38,101 bases of DNA from an uncultured Bacilli bacterium (GCA_947631295.1 CANRKU010000010.1:1-38101); one strand, 5' to 3'. Shown: positions 16,130 through 26,017, numbered from the stretch's first letter. Translations and numbers: made by a program. Notes: generated from the sequence alone by a model not told the origin.

Positions 16130-16726
16130 ATGTATCCTAGTAGTTTACAACAATTAATAGATTCTTTTAAATATTTACCTGGAATAGGTGAAAAAACGGC
16201 GGAAAGATTAGCTTTTGCTGTTATGAATATGGATGAAGAAAGAATAGAACAATTTTCTGATAGTTTAAAAAATGTTAAAAAAAATATTCATCGTTGTCCT
16301 ATTTGTAATAGTTTGACAGATTTAGAAAACTGTTCTATTTGTAGTAATAAAAGTCGAGATAATACTGTACTTTGTGTTGTTGAAGATCCTAAATCAGTAT
16401 TTCTTTTTGAAAGTTTAGGACTTTTCAATGGTAAATACCATGTATTAAAGGGTTTGATATCTCCACTTGATGGTATTAGTCCTGAAGATATTGAATTAGA
16501 AAAATTAATTGACCGAGTTAAAAAAGAATCTTTTAAAGAAATTATTTTGGCTTTTAAGCCTAGTATTGAAGGAGAAACAACGTCGTTATATATTAAAAGA
16601 ATTTTAGGTGATATGAATCTTTCGATTACTAAAATTGCTAGTGGTATTCCTATTGGAGCAGATATGGAATATATAGACGCTTTAACTTTAGAAAGAGCAC
16701 TAATGGATCGAAAAACTATAGAATAA
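16130..16726 (+). CDS. recR: recombination mediator RecR
   Basis: RecR forms a ring-shaped clamp with RecO/RecF for RecA loading. Helix-hairpin-helix near the N-terminus (YLPGIGEKTAERLAF), four-cysteine zinc motif (CPIC ... CSIC), Toprim domain starting VLCVVEDPKSVFLFES, and the C-terminal Walker-B-like end. The usual length is 198. It starts 8 bp after ybaB with GGTGAT as ribosome site. Confidence 0.98.
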   Translation: MYPSSLQQLIDSFKYLPGIGEKTAERLAFAVMNMDEERIEQFSDSLKNVKKNIHRCPICNSLTDLENCSICSNKSRDNTVLCVVEDPKSVFLFESLGLFNGKYHVLKGLISPLDGISPEDIELEKLIDRVKKESFKEIILAFKPSIEGETTSLYIKRILGDMNLSITKIASGIPIGADMEYIDALTLERALMDRKTIE

Positions 16727-16774
16727 GAATAAATTTTTTAAGATTATCATACTTTTTTATTAGGTGATACTATC

Positions 16775-16960
16775 ATGAAAAAAGTATTTAATTTAGTAAG
16801 ACGTATATTTTTTAGTTTTGTGATACTATATGGATTTAATACAATAGGTAGTAATTTTAGTTTAATCATTCCTATTAATTTTATTACTTTGTTATTAGTA
16901 GCATTTTTGGGTTTTCCTGCTTTGTTTTCTTTAGTTCTTTTATTAGTAATTGCATTTTGA
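16775..16960 (+). CDS. bofA: BofA family protein (pro-sigma-K processing inhibitor type)
   Basis: A 61-residue membrane protein with two hydrophobic segments: FFSFVILYGFNTIG (10-25) and the C-terminal part PINFITLLLVAFLGFPALFSLVLL. The PIN..T......G.PG...L pattern is the BofA signature. In B. subtilis BofA holds the SpoIVFB protease in check in the forespore's outer membrane until the sigma-K checkpoint. That gene also stands shortly after recR there, which strengthens the call. AGGTGATA precedes the ATG. Shorter than B. subtilis BofA (87 residues, from memory). Confidence 0.8.
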   Translation: MKKVFNLVRRIFFSFVILYGFNTIGSNFSLIIPINFITLLLVAFLGFPALFSLVLLLVIAF

Positions 16961-16970
16961 GGTGAATTTT

Positions 16971-17849
16971 ATGTTAGAAGTTTATAAGGAAAAGCAGCCT
17001 TTGTTTTATGAAGAAATTATTCATAGTATTAAAAATCAAAAAATTACACATGCTTATTTAATTGAAACTAATCAATATTTAGAAAAAGATGATTTAATTT
17101 TATCTTTTATCAAGACTCTATTTTGTGAAAATCATTATATGAATTCAAAAAATTGTAACGAATGTAATTTGTGTCATTTAATTGATACAAATGCATTATC
17201 AGATTTTATCGTTATTGAACCTGATGGTAGTTGGATTAAAAAAGAACAAATTTTAGAAATTAAAGAAAAATTTAAAACTACTTCTTTTCAAAATAGGCCT
17301 CGTATTTATTATATCAAGCAAGCAGATAAATTAAATAAGCAAGCTGCTAATTCTTTACTTAAATTTTTAGAAGAGCCCGATGGTAATATTATTGCTATTT
17401 TGGAAGCAGATAATCAATATAAAGTATTAGAAACGATTCGTAGTAGATGTCAAATTTATACTTTAGTCAATAATGATAATTCAAAGAAATTTTTAGATTA
17501 TGAATTATTATTAGAAATTACTAAAGTTTTAGAACAAAAAAAAGAACATGCTATTGCTTATTTACCTATGGTTCTAGAAAATGACTATAGAAATAAAGAA
17601 TTTTGGAATGCTATGTTTTGTGATATGATTTCCGTTTATGAAAATGCTTTACGTAGAAAACAAAATTCTAAGTATATTGATTATGGTGAGATTTTGGATT
17701 TTTTAACTAATTCTAATTCTACCAATAAAATTATTTATAAAATAGAAGTATTATTTAAAAATATTAAAAGATTAGAGTATAATTTAAATATGAATATGAT
17801 GTTAGATCAATTTATTATTGAATTTACAGGGGGTGAAATGGATGCATAA
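16971..17849 (+). CDS. holB: DNA polymerase III delta' subunit
   Basis: Delta' is the rigid stator of the clamp loader, partner of DnaX. The zinc module cysteines are C52, C62, C65 and C68, and the DnaX-like core YYIKQADKLNKQAANSLLKF leads to LEEP. The SRC motif is kept (158-160). A functional Walker A is absent, as expected. An upstream in-frame TTG (16950) is inside bofA; ATG at 16971 follows GAGGTGA and gives 292 residues. The 3' end overlaps ricT by 8 bp. Confidence 0.95.
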   Translation: MLEVYKEKQPLFYEEIIHSIKNQKITHAYLIETNQYLEKDDLILSFIKTLFCENHYMNSKNCNECNLCHLIDTNALSDFIVIEPDGSWIKKEQILEIKEKFKTTSFQNRPRIYYIKQADKLNKQAANSLLKFLEEPDGNIIAILEADNQYKVLETIRSRCQIYTLVNNDNSKKFLDYELLLEITKVLEQKKEHAIAYLPMVLENDYRNKEFWNAMFCDMISVYENALRRKQNSKYIDYGEILDFLTNSNSTNKIIYKIEVLFKNIKRLEYNLNMNMMLDQFIIEFTGGEMDA

Positions 17850-18621
17850 AGTAGTGGGAGTTTTAATTAATGAGAAAGGAAATACTTATTTTTTTTCTTG
17901 TAATCAATTGGATTTAAAAAAAGATATGAATGTTATAGTAGAAACTGAAAAAGGATTACAGTATGGGAAAGTTGTTGTTAATCCTTATGATGTAGAAGAA
18001 AAAGATTTAGGTTTTCCGTTAAAAAATGTTATTCGTATTGCTACCAAAGAAGATGATAAAGAATATTATAAAAATAAGGAAGATGCTAAACAAGCTTTAG
18101 AAAAGGCCAGAAATATTTCTAATCAATTATCTTTAAATATGCGTATTATTGATGCCAATTATACTTTTGATAGAGGTCAACTTTTATTTAATTTTCTTGC
18201 TGATGCTAGAGTTGATTTTAGAGAATTTGCCAAGAAATTAGCTCAAATTTATCGTACTCGTATTGAACTTAGGCAAATCGGCGTTCGAGATAAGGCTAAA
18301 GAAATTGGTGGAATTGGACCTTGTGGTAGATTTTTGTGTTGTAGTACCTTTTTAACAGACTTTAATAGTGTTTCTATTAATATGGCAAAAAACCAAATGC
18401 TTGCTTTAAATCCAACTAAAATTAATGGTGTTTGTGGAAGATTGTTGTGTTGTTTAAATTATGAAGATGAAATTTATACAGAAATGAAAAAGGATTTTCC
18501 TACTATTGGACAAGCATATAAGAATGCTGATATTGAGGGAAAAGTGATTTCTTTAAATTTATTAAAACGTACTATTACAATAGAAACAAAAAATAAAACG
18601 TTAGTAGAGGTAGAAATTTAA
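17842..18621 (+). CDS. ricT: RicT (YaaT), PSP1-domain component of the RicAFT complex
   Basis: In B. subtilis RicT with RicA and RicF forms an Fe-S protein complex that serves RNase Y and affects sporulation, competence and biofilm. This protein of 259 residues has the PSP1 domain and the two conserved cysteine blocks: GPCGRFLCC (C161, C166, C167) and GVCGRLLCC (C198, C203, C204). These bind the clusters in the known complex. Start at 17842 follows GGGGGTGA and overlaps the holB end by 8 bp, as in B. subtilis holB-ricT. RicA and RicF are not in the window. Confidence 0.95.
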   Translation: MHKVVGVLINEKGNTYFFSCNQLDLKKDMNVIVETEKGLQYGKVVVNPYDVEEKDLGFPLKNVIRIATKEDDKEYYKNKEDAKQALEKARNISNQLSLNMRIIDANYTFDRGQLLFNFLADARVDFREFAKKLAQIYRTRIELRQIGVRDKAKEIGGIGPCGRFLCCSTFLTDFNSVSINMAKNQMLALNPTKINGVCGRLLCCLNYEDEIYTEMKKDFPTIGQAYKNADIEGKVISLNLLKRTITIETKNKTLVEVEI

Positions 18622-18622
18622 A

Positions 18623-19342
18623 ATGGAAATTTTAAATGATTTAGTAGGGTATAAAGATTTAAAAATTTTTCAAAATACAGATTGGTTTTCTTTTTCTTTA
18701 GATTCGATTTTACTTCCTAATTTTGTAACTCTTAATAAAAATATTAAACTGATTATGGATTTAGGATGTGGTAATGCTCCCATTCCTTTGATTTTATCTA
18801 CAAAGACAAAGGCTAAAATTATTGGAGTTGAGCTTCAAAAAGATAGCTATGAGTTAGCTAGAAAAAGTGTTGAATATAATCATTTGGAAGATCAAATTAA
18901 CCTTCTTCATTTAGATATGAAGCAATTGACAAATTATTACCCCAGTGATAGTATTGACGTGATTACTTGTAATCCGCCATACTTTAAATATTTAGAAACC
19001 AGTCAATTAAATGATGATATTCATAAAGTAATTGCAAGACATGAAAAAATGATAACTTTAGAAGAAATTGTTTCTTTATCTAAATACCTTTTAAAAAATA
19101 ACGGAGTACTTGCTATGGTACATCGTACAGATCGTTTAATAGAAATTATTCAATTATTTGAAAAATATGGATTGGCAATTAAAAAATTACGATTTATTTA
19201 CCCTAAAGTAGGTGCGGAATCTAATATGATTTTAATTGAAGGAAGAAAAAATGGGAAAGTGGGATTAAAAGTATTACCACCACTTTATGTTCATTATGAT
19301 GATGGACAATATACAAAAGAAGTTTTAGAAATGTTTGAATAA
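18623..19342 (+). CDS. trmN6: tRNA1(Val) (adenine-37-N6)-methyltransferase-like protein
   Basis: A SAM-dependent methyltransferase of the TrmN6/YabB family. SAM motif I is MDLGCGNAPIPL (about 49-60), and the catalytic N6-adenine motif is NPPY (NPPYFKY). The 239 residues are full length. It starts one base after ricT, the usual Bacillus neighbour (yaaT-yabA-yabB), but yabA is missing between them. Substrate is assigned by family only. Confidence 0.9.
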   Translation: MEILNDLVGYKDLKIFQNTDWFSFSLDSILLPNFVTLNKNIKLIMDLGCGNAPIPLILSTKTKAKIIGVELQKDSYELARKSVEYNHLEDQINLLHLDMKQLTNYYPSDSIDVITCNPPYFKYLETSQLNDDIHKVIARHEKMITLEEIVSLSKYLLKNNGVLAMVHRTDRLIEIIQLFEKYGLAIKKLRFIYPKVGAESNMILIEGRKNGKVGLKVLPPLYVHYDDGQYTKEVLEMFE

Positions 19343-19426
19343 GGTTAATAGATATTTCAAGTATTCTAGATATTATTAATATATTAAAATATTATAAAAT
19401 ATGTATATTTGATTGGAGGTTGAATA

Positions 19427-20548
19427 ATGTTTAACTTTAAAAAATTTAAGAGTAGATATGATTCCTTAATAAAAGAAACATTACAATCAAATAAACCAAT
19501 TTTAATAGAATCATTTGTTGAATACTATGGAGAATCTTATAGAAAAGTTATTGAAAAAAAATATAATGAAATAACTTTTGTCTATTATATTAATTGGGAA
19601 ATGATTGAATTTATTGTTGATAAATTTATTCCAACTGTTCAAAACCCTGATAAATATATAGATTTTATAAATTTAAATCAATATTATCAGAAACAGAAAA
19701 ATAAATCTCATTCCTTATCAAAATTTATGAAATATAAAGATGATTTACCATTTAATTTTGTTGGTATTACTAATCCTTTAATATTGAAAAATCAACAAAT
19801 AAAAGAAAAAATAATTAAATGGACTACATATATTTCACCTGTAAATGTTCTTTATGGTAATAATGATTTGTCTGAAAGAATTATTTCTTTTCCAATTTTA
19901 CAATTATCAGAAAAAAATATTATTCATGAAATTAATCATGCTCTTACTGCAGAAGTTGCTTTTTTACTTGTAGAAACCAATCAAAATATTGAAGAATTTA
20001 CTAAAAGGGGATTAAGTAATGACTTTTTATCAAAAAGTAAAGAAGCAATATTGGAAGAATTGATTAATGATAAATCAAGCGAAGAAATCACTAAAATTTT
20101 TAAAAGGAGAGGTGGAAACCTTTCATCCTTTTGTTTCAACATTCCACTATCAAATACTTATAAATTCAATTTTTATCTAATAAATCAATTTTATGAAATA
20201 TTCAAAAATTATTTAAAAATCGCTCGTATTTCAGAAAATAAAAACGCAATTATTGATAGAGTTGGAACAGAAAATTATAACAATTATGTTGATTTGGTTA
20301 ATTCTTTATATACTGTAGATATTTCACAAGCTGAATCAAATGAAAAGGAAAATAGTAGTAAAATTAAATCTTTAATTAATGAAATGGATCATTATTCAAA
20401 AAATTTAAAAGATATCTCTCAACAAGATTTAAATAAATATTATGAACAATTACAAGATCAAGGATATCAAGTAGAAATATTGAATAATATGGATATTTCT
20501 AATAGTCAGTTATTGACAGAAGAAGATAAAAATCTTAGAACAAAATAA
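19427..20548 (+). CDS. unknown protein with HExxH metallopeptidase-like motif
   Basis: I do not recognise this 373-residue protein. It has no signal peptide or membrane segment. Residues 167-171 read HEINH within NIIHEINHALTAE, the zinc-site pattern of gluzincin-type peptidases, and E210/E211 in EAILEELIND lies about 40 residues on, where a third metal ligand of such enzymes often sits. The C-terminal 90 residues are charged, Gln/Asn/Lys-rich and likely coiled coil. It is inserted between trmN6 and rsmI, which are near neighbours in related genomes, with GGAGGTTG before its start and 84 bp of upstream DNA that may hold a promoter. Peptidase activity is inference from one motif only. Confidence 0.75.
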   Translation: MFNFKKFKSRYDSLIKETLQSNKPILIESFVEYYGESYRKVIEKKYNEITFVYYINWEMIEFIVDKFIPTVQNPDKYIDFINLNQYYQKQKNKSHSLSKFMKYKDDLPFNFVGITNPLILKNQQIKEKIIKWTTYISPVNVLYGNNDLSERIISFPILQLSEKNIIHEINHALTAEVAFLLVETNQNIEEFTKRGLSNDFLSKSKEAILEELINDKSSEEITKIFKRRGGNLSSFCFNIPLSNTYKFNFYLINQFYEIFKNYLKIARISENKNAIIDRVGTENYNNYVDLVNSLYTVDISQAESNEKENSSKIKSLINEMDHYSKNLKDISQQDLNKYYEQLQDQGYQVEILNNMDISNSQLLTEEDKNLRTK

Positions 20549-20588
20549 ATATTTATAGTTTATAATTATTTGTAATTGAGGTGTTAAT

Positions 20589-21428
20589 ATGAGACAAAAA
20601 AGTTATGATAATAGTCCAAGTTTATATTTAATACCTACTCCAGTTGGAAATATGGAAGATATTACCCTTCGTAGTATTCATACTTTAGAAATGGTAGATT
20701 TATTACTTTGTGAAGACACTAGAGTAACTTCTGAATTACTTCATAAACTCGGTATTAAGAAAAAACTTATTCATTCTGATGATCATAATGAAGATAGTTT
20801 AAAAGAAATGGTACTTTCTAAACTTCAAGAAGGTTTTAATATTGGACTTGTTACAGATAGAGGAACACCTATTATTAGTGATCCAGGTTATAAAATAGTA
20901 GAATTTATTAGTAAAAATGGCTTTAATGTTATTAGTTTACCTGGTCCAACTGCTTTTGTTCCTGCTTTAACGATGTCTGGAATATATCCTGCACCATTTT
21001 TATTTTATGGATTTTTAAATAGTAAAGAATCAAAAAGATTAAAAGAACTTGAAACTTTAAAAAAACTGCCTTACACTATTATTTTATATGAAGCACCACA
21101 TCGTATTTCTGAAATGTTAAAATCATTATTAGAAATATTTGGAAATCGAAAAATTGCATTATGTCGTGAAATTAGTAAAAAATATGAAGAAATAATTCGT
21201 GGTTCTATCCAAGAAATATTAAAAATTGTGGATACATTGAAGGGTGAAATGGTTGTTGTAGTAGAAGGAAATTTAGAACAGGAAGATTATTCTAGTATGA
21301 CTATTTTAGAACATATTAATTTATATTTAGAAGATGGTTTGACAGAAAAAGAGGCTATTAAAAAAGTAGCAATGGAGCGAGATGTTCCTAAGTCAGTGGT
21401 TTATAAAGAATATCATATAAAGCATTAA
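20589..21428 (+). CDS. rsmI: 16S rRNA (cytidine1402-2'-O)-methyltransferase RsmI
   Basis: RsmI methylates the 2'-O of C1402 in the decoding centre. It belongs to the tetrapyrrole-methylase fold. Motifs LYLIPTPVGNMEDITLRS, EDTRVTSELL, DRGTPIISDPG and LPGPTAFVPAL are all in place. The 279 residues are usual. GAGGTG precedes the ATG. It is an ordinary member of the yabB-yazA-rsmI neighbourhood. Confidence 0.96.
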   Translation: MRQKSYDNSPSLYLIPTPVGNMEDITLRSIHTLEMVDLLLCEDTRVTSELLHKLGIKKKLIHSDDHNEDSLKEMVLSKLQEGFNIGLVTDRGTPIISDPGYKIVEFISKNGFNVISLPGPTAFVPALTMSGIYPAPFLFYGFLNSKESKRLKELETLKKLPYTIILYEAPHRISEMLKSLLEIFGNRKIALCREISKKYEEIIRGSIQEILKIVDTLKGEMVVVVEGNLEQEDYSSMTILEHINLYLEDGLTEKEAIKKVAMERDVPKSVVYKEYHIKH

Positions 21429-21432
21429 CGTT

Positions 21433-21446
21433 ATTTCCCGGGAAAT
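21433..21446. other. Noc-binding site 4, between rsmI and pth
   Basis: ATTTCCCGGGAAAT, extended to an 18-bp palindrome, in the 43-bp gap after rsmI and just before the pth ribosome site. Confidence 0.85.
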
Positions 21447-21471
21447 AATATTTGAATAGAGGTGACTAACT

Positions 21472-22032
21472 TTGAAATTAATAGTTGGGCTAGGAAATCC
21501 AGGTCATGAATATGAAAATACTAGACATAATATTGGTTTTCGAATGATAGATCAATTTGCTAGTAAACTAGGTGTTTCTATTACGAAATCTAAATTTAAC
21601 GGTCTTTATGCAGAAACTTTTGTAAATGATGAAAAAGTAGTTTTGTTGAAACCCCAGTCCTATATCAATCTTAGTGGTGAAGTCATTCACAAATTTGTGG
21701 ATTTCTACAAAATAGCGATTGATGATATATTGGTTATTCATGATGATTTAGATTTGCCTATTGGAATTTATAAAATCAAACAAAAAGGTTCTAGTGGTGG
21801 TCATAATGGACTTAAAAATATTGAACTTCATCTAGGCACTCAAGAATATAAAAGAATTAAGATAGGAATTTCTAATAATAAAAATATGGATACTAAAGAT
21901 TATGTTTTAGGAAAATTATCGAAAGAAGAAGAAATAGTTATTGAGGAAATAGAAAAAAAGGTATTATCTATATTAGATGACTATTTTCAAGTATCATTTT
22001 CAGAATTAATGTCAAAATATAATCATAGATAG
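21472..22032 (+). CDS. pth: peptidyl-tRNA hydrolase
   Basis: Pth releases tRNA from stalled peptidyl-tRNA. Start GLGNPGHEYENTRHNIGF contains the catalytic region with N9 and H19, and HDDLDLP carries the second catalytic Asp. The start codon is TTG (21472), with GAGGTGACTAA before it; no ATG gives a complete N-terminus. 186 residues, normal. mfd starts 11 bp later, the usual pth-mfd pair. Confidence 0.97.
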   Translation: MKLIVGLGNPGHEYENTRHNIGFRMIDQFASKLGVSITKSKFNGLYAETFVNDEKVVLLKPQSYINLSGEVIHKFVDFYKIAIDDILVIHDDLDLPIGIYKIKQKGSSGGHNGLKNIELHLGTQEYKRIKIGISNNKNMDTKDYVLGKLSKEEEIVIEEIEKKVLSILDDYFQVSFSELMSKYNHR

Positions 22033-22043
22033 ATGGTGAATAT

Positions 22044-25000
22044 ATGAATCTATTTTCAAAAGATATTCCAATTAAAAATATGAATAATGTAGCTTTATCT
22101 GGTATGACAGATGAGCTTTTTTGTCGTTATATTCATACTGTTTTTAACAATAATCATAAATCTATTTTAATTGTTACAGCTAGCTTATTTGAAGCTAATC
22201 AATTATATAGTAGCTTATCTAGTTATGAAGATCATGTCTATTTATTTCCAATGGATGATTTTTTAACTAGTGAAGCGATTGCGATTAGTCCAGACTTAAT
22301 GGTGAATCGTTTAGATACTATTCATTCTATTTTAGAAGATCATTTTAGTATTGTTATTACTAATTTGATGGGATATCTGAGATTTTTACCGACAGTTATG
22401 ACCTATCAAAATAGTATTCAAACTATTAAATTAAATCAAGATTTTGATCAAGTAGCATTTTCCAAATATTTAAATTCTATTGGCTATCATAGAGAATCTA
22501 TAGTAACTAAAACAGGAGAATATGCAGTACGTGGTTTTATCGTTGATGTTTTTCCTTTAGGAGAAGAACATCCTATTCGATTTGAATTTTTTGGTGATAC
22601 TATTGATTCTATTCGTACTTTTGATGAAGATAGTCAAAAATCTATGAATACTATTCAACAAGTTCAAATTCATCCTTATAGTGAATTTATTTTAGATTCT
22701 GATATTGAGGTAGAACCTAAACAAAAATATTTACAACAATATTCTAAAGTATCTTCTATTTTAGATTATCTTAAAGATTGTATTGTTTTTTATAAAGATC
22801 AACCACAAATCGAAATATCTTATCAAAATATTTTAAAAGAAATTACAGAATATCATAGTGAAAAGGATCAGAATTTTACTGGAAATTATATGTTTGATTT
22901 TTATGATATGTCTCCAAAATATTTAAATCATTATTTGACGATTGATAATATTTTAAAAGATAAAAATATTCAGGTTTATTATTTTGATTGCAAAGAAATA
23001 GCTTCTTTTCACGAGAATATAGATGCAATTAATCATTTTTTATCAGAACAATTATATTTAAATAAAATTATTATTATTTATTTGAAAGAAATACAAGTTA
23101 AAAATTTTGTTAAAGAATTAACGAATTCTTATATTATTACAGATGAAGATAATATTCAAAAAGGTGTTATTAACGTTATTAAAAAACCAATGAATAAAGG
23201 ATTTATTTATCAAGACTATGTTGTTTTAACCGATAAAGAATTATTTAATTATTCTGTTGTTCATAAAAAGTATAAGACGAAGTTTAAGTATGCCTCTAAA
23301 ATTAAGGATATTGGAAAGTTAGAAGTAGGCGATTATGTTGTTCATGCAGTAAATGGAATTGGTATTTATAATGGAATAAAGACTTTATCTCATGGTAATA
23401 TTCTTAAAGACTACATTGAGGTTATTTATGCTGGCAATGATAAATTATATATTCCTGTTGAAAAAATTGATTTAATTAGTAAATATTCTGGTAATGAAGG
23501 AGTTACTCCTAAAATAAATAAATTAGGTGGTTCTGATTGGAATAAGATAAAATCCAGAGTAAAAAGTAAAATTCATGATATTGCTGACAAATTATTAAGA
23601 CTTTATGCAGAAAGAGAAATGAAAGAAGGATTTGCTTTTTCTAAAGATACCTCTCTTCAACAACAATTTGATTCCAGCTTTGAATATGAAGAAACAAAAG
23701 ATCAATTACTTGCTATTGAACAAATTAAAGCAGATATGGAATCCAATCATCCAATGGACCGACTTTTATGTGGTGACGTTGGTTATGGTAAAACAGAAGT
23801 AGCTTTTCGTGCTATCTTTAAAGCCGTAATGGATTCTAAACAAGTTTTATATCTTTGTCCAACTACTATTTTATCCAATCAGCAATATCAAAATGCTTTG
23901 GAAAGATTTCAAAATTTTCCAATTAATATTGGCCTTTTAAATCGTTTTACAACTTCAAAAGAAAAAAAGAGAATTTTAGAGGGTTTAGAAAATGGTACTA
24001 TTGATTTTGTAATTGGTACTCATCGACTTCTTAGTAATGATGTAAAACCTAAGGATTTAGGACTTTTGGTAATTGATGAGGAGCAAAGATTTGGCGTTAC
24101 TCATAAAGAAAAAATTAAAGAATATAAAAGTAATGTAGATGTACTAACTTTAACGGCAACACCTATTCCTAGAACATTGCAAATGTCTATGATAGGAATT
24201 CGTAGTTTATCTTTAATAGAAACTCCTCCAATAGATAGATATCCAGTTCAAACTTATGTAATAGAGGAAGATAAACAAATTATAAAAGATGCTATTTATA
24301 AAGAAATGTCTAGAAATGGTCAAGTATTCTTACTTTATAATCGAGTTGAAAGTATTGAGAGAAAAGTATATGAAATTCAAAATTTAGTGCCAGAAGCTAG
24401 AATTGTTTATGCACATGGTAGATTAACAAAAGAAGAACTTGAGGATCGCATGATGTCTTTTATTAACCATGAATATGATGTACTAATCTGTACTACAATT
24501 ATTGAAACAGGTATTGATATTCCTAATGCCAATACTTTGATTATTTTAGATGCAGATCATTTTGGACTTAGTCAGTTATATCAAATTCGTGGTAGAGTTG
24601 GTCGTAGTAATAAAATTGCTTATGCTTATTTAATGTATCATCCTTCAAAAATGTTAAATGAAGCAGCTGTTAAAAGATTAAATGCTATTAAAGATTTTAC
24701 AGAGCTTGGTAGTGGTTTTTCTATTGCAACTAGAGATTTATCTATCCGTGGTGCAGGAGATATCTTGGGTAGTGAACAAGCTGGATTTATTGATACGGTT
24801 GGAATTGATTTATATTTGAAAATGTTACAAGATGAGATTGATCGCTTAAAAGGAATTACTCCAAAAGAAGAAATTATTCAAAATGAGAAACCTCTTTTAG
24901 ATGTATCTACTCATATTTCAGATAATTATACAGATGATGATCAATTAAAAATTTCTATTCATAAAGAAATTAATACAATTGATTCTTTAGAAAAATTGAA

Positions 25001-25334
25001 AGAAGTAAAAGTTGATTTAGAGGACCGCTTTGGTAAACTTGATGAAACAATTATTATTTATATGTATCAAGAATGGTTTGAAAAACTAGCTAAAGATTTA
25101 GAAATAGAAACTGTTAATTCTACTAAAAATTCTATTGAACTTATATTTAGTAAAGAAACAACAGCTAAAATTGATGGTGAAACATTATTTGTGGATGCTT
25201 TTCATATTACGCCAATGTTTCGTTTTAAAATGATGCATGAACAATTAATCATCATATTAGATACGATTAAATTAGAAAAGCATTATATTTATTATTTAGT
25301 TGATTTATTAAATAAGATTAAATTTTTAGCTTAA
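22044..25334 (+). CDS. mfd: transcription-repair coupling factor Mfd
   Basis: Mfd removes stalled RNA polymerase and recruits UvrA. The UvrB-homology part is at the N-terminus, a CarD-like RNAP-interaction domain follows (KLEVGDYVVHAVNGIGIY). The translocase shows Walker A GDVGYGKTEVAFRA, DEEQRFG box, TATPIPRTL, and GRVGRS. C-terminal TRCF domain is present. At 1096 residues it is slightly shorter than the usual 1150-1180. It is the last gene of the block starting at rsmI; a promoter follows. Confidence 0.98.
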   Translation: MNLFSKDIPIKNMNNVALSGMTDELFCRYIHTVFNNNHKSILIVTASLFEANQLYSSLSSYEDHVYLFPMDDFLTSEAIAISPDLMVNRLDTIHSILEDHFSIVITNLMGYLRFLPTVMTYQNSIQTIKLNQDFDQVAFSKYLNSIGYHRESIVTKTGEYAVRGFIVDVFPLGEEHPIRFEFFGDTIDSIRTFDEDSQKSMNTIQQVQIHPYSEFILDSDIEVEPKQKYLQQYSKVSSILDYLKDCIVFYKDQPQIEISYQNILKEITEYHSEKDQNFTGNYMFDFYDMSPKYLNHYLTIDNILKDKNIQVYYFDCKEIASFHENIDAINHFLSEQLYLNKIIIIYLKEIQVKNFVKELTNSYIITDEDNIQKGVINVIKKPMNKGFIYQDYVVLTDKELFNYSVVHKKYKTKFKYASKIKDIGKLEVGDYVVHAVNGIGIYNGIKTLSHGNILKDYIEVIYAGNDKLYIPVEKIDLISKYSGNEGVTPKINKLGGSDWNKIKSRVKSKIHDIADKLLRLYAEREMKEGFAFSKDTSLQQQFDSSFEYEETKDQLLAIEQIKADMESNHPMDRLLCGDVGYGKTEVAFRAIFKAVMDSKQVLYLCPTTILSNQQYQNALERFQNFPINIGLLNRFTTSKEKKRILEGLENGTIDFVIGTHRLLSNDVKPKDLGLLVIDEEQRFGVTHKEKIKEYKSNVDVLTLTATPIPRTLQMSMIGIRSLSLIETPPIDRYPVQTYVIEEDKQIIKDAIYKEMSRNGQVFLLYNRVESIERKVYEIQNLVPEARIVYAHGRLTKEELEDRMMSFINHEYDVLICTTIIETGIDIPNANTLIILDADHFGLSQLYQIRGRVGRSNKIAYAYLMYHPSKMLNEAAVKRLNAIKDFTELGSGFSIATRDLSIRGAGDILGSEQAGFIDTVGIDLYLKMLQDEIDRLKGITPKEEIIQNEKPLLDVSTHISDNYTDDDQLKISIHKEINTIDSLEKLKEVKVDLEDRFGKLDETIIIYMYQEWFEKLAKDLEIETVNSTKNSIELIFSKETTAKIDGETLFVDAFHITPMFRFKMMHEQLIIILDTIKLEKHYIYYLVDLLNKIKFLA

Positions 25335-25336
25335 TT

Positions 25337-25365
25337 TGACTAAATCTTTAGAAACTGTTATGATA
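25337..25365 (+). promoter_or_regulatory. promoter of the gene at 25391
   Basis: TTGACT (25337-25342), 17-bp spacer, TATGAT (25360-25365), with TGT as extended -10. Only 25 bp then remains before the start codon. Confidence 0.65.
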
Positions 25366-25390
25366 ATCATATAATAAAGGGATTGATAAC

Positions 25391-26017
25391 ATGGATAGAG
25401 ATTTGAAAGAAATGTTTCGTGAAAAAAATAGATTAATTATTATTAATAACTTGAAATATGATTTAGAAAAAAATATCAATAATTTATTAGATACTATTAC
25501 TAATATATTTAATTTAGAATTTGATACTGCTATTAAAAATATCATAGCTATTAATGAAGATTCTGGTATTTATCATAGTAATAAATTTATTACGGATACT
25601 ATTAATCATATGAAAATAGATAGTTATCGGGAAATAGAAAAATCATTACAAAAGAAAAAAGAATCTCTTAATACAAAAATAGATCAATTAGAATTTACCG
25701 AATCTTCTTTAAATAGTTACTATGATTTTGTTTTAAGTACTACTAAAAATTTTAAAAATCATTTAGAACAGTATTGTATAACAGATGTACAGAAAAAGGG
25801 TTTAGAAATTTTAAATCAATTTGTTTTAGAACATGTTGAAGAAGAAAAAGAAAATATTGCAGTAAGTAGAATTACTGATTATTTACAAAATCGTTTATAT
25901 GGAAAACTATCAACAAAAATTCATATGGAAATTATGATTCGTGATAATAATTTAATTAATAAGGCAAAAGAAAGTTATTTACGCTTTCAAGAAATATCAT
26001 TAAGAACAGTAGATTAG
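25391..26017 (+). CDS. unknown helical cytoplasmic protein
   Basis: No family recognised. The 208 residues have no membrane segment or signal peptide and are rich in Glu, Lys, Asn and Ile. Long amphipathic helices with coiled-coil character are likely at about 80-105 (KSLQKKKESLNTKIDQLEF) and near 130-155. It stands between mfd and spoVT, which are next to each other in B. subtilis. It has its own promoter at one end and a terminator overlapping its stop at the other, so it is a single-gene unit. A role linked to sporulation is possible from position but has no support in sequence. Confidence 0.7.
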   Translation: MDRDLKEMFREKNRLIIINNLKYDLEKNINNLLDTITNIFNLEFDTAIKNIIAINEDSGIYHSNKFITDTINHMKIDSYREIEKSLQKKKESLNTKIDQLEFTESSLNSYYDFVLSTTKNFKNHLEQYCITDVQKKGLEILNQFVLEHVEEEKENIAVSRITDYLQNRLYGKLSTKIHMEIMIRDNNLINKAKESYLRFQEISLRTVD

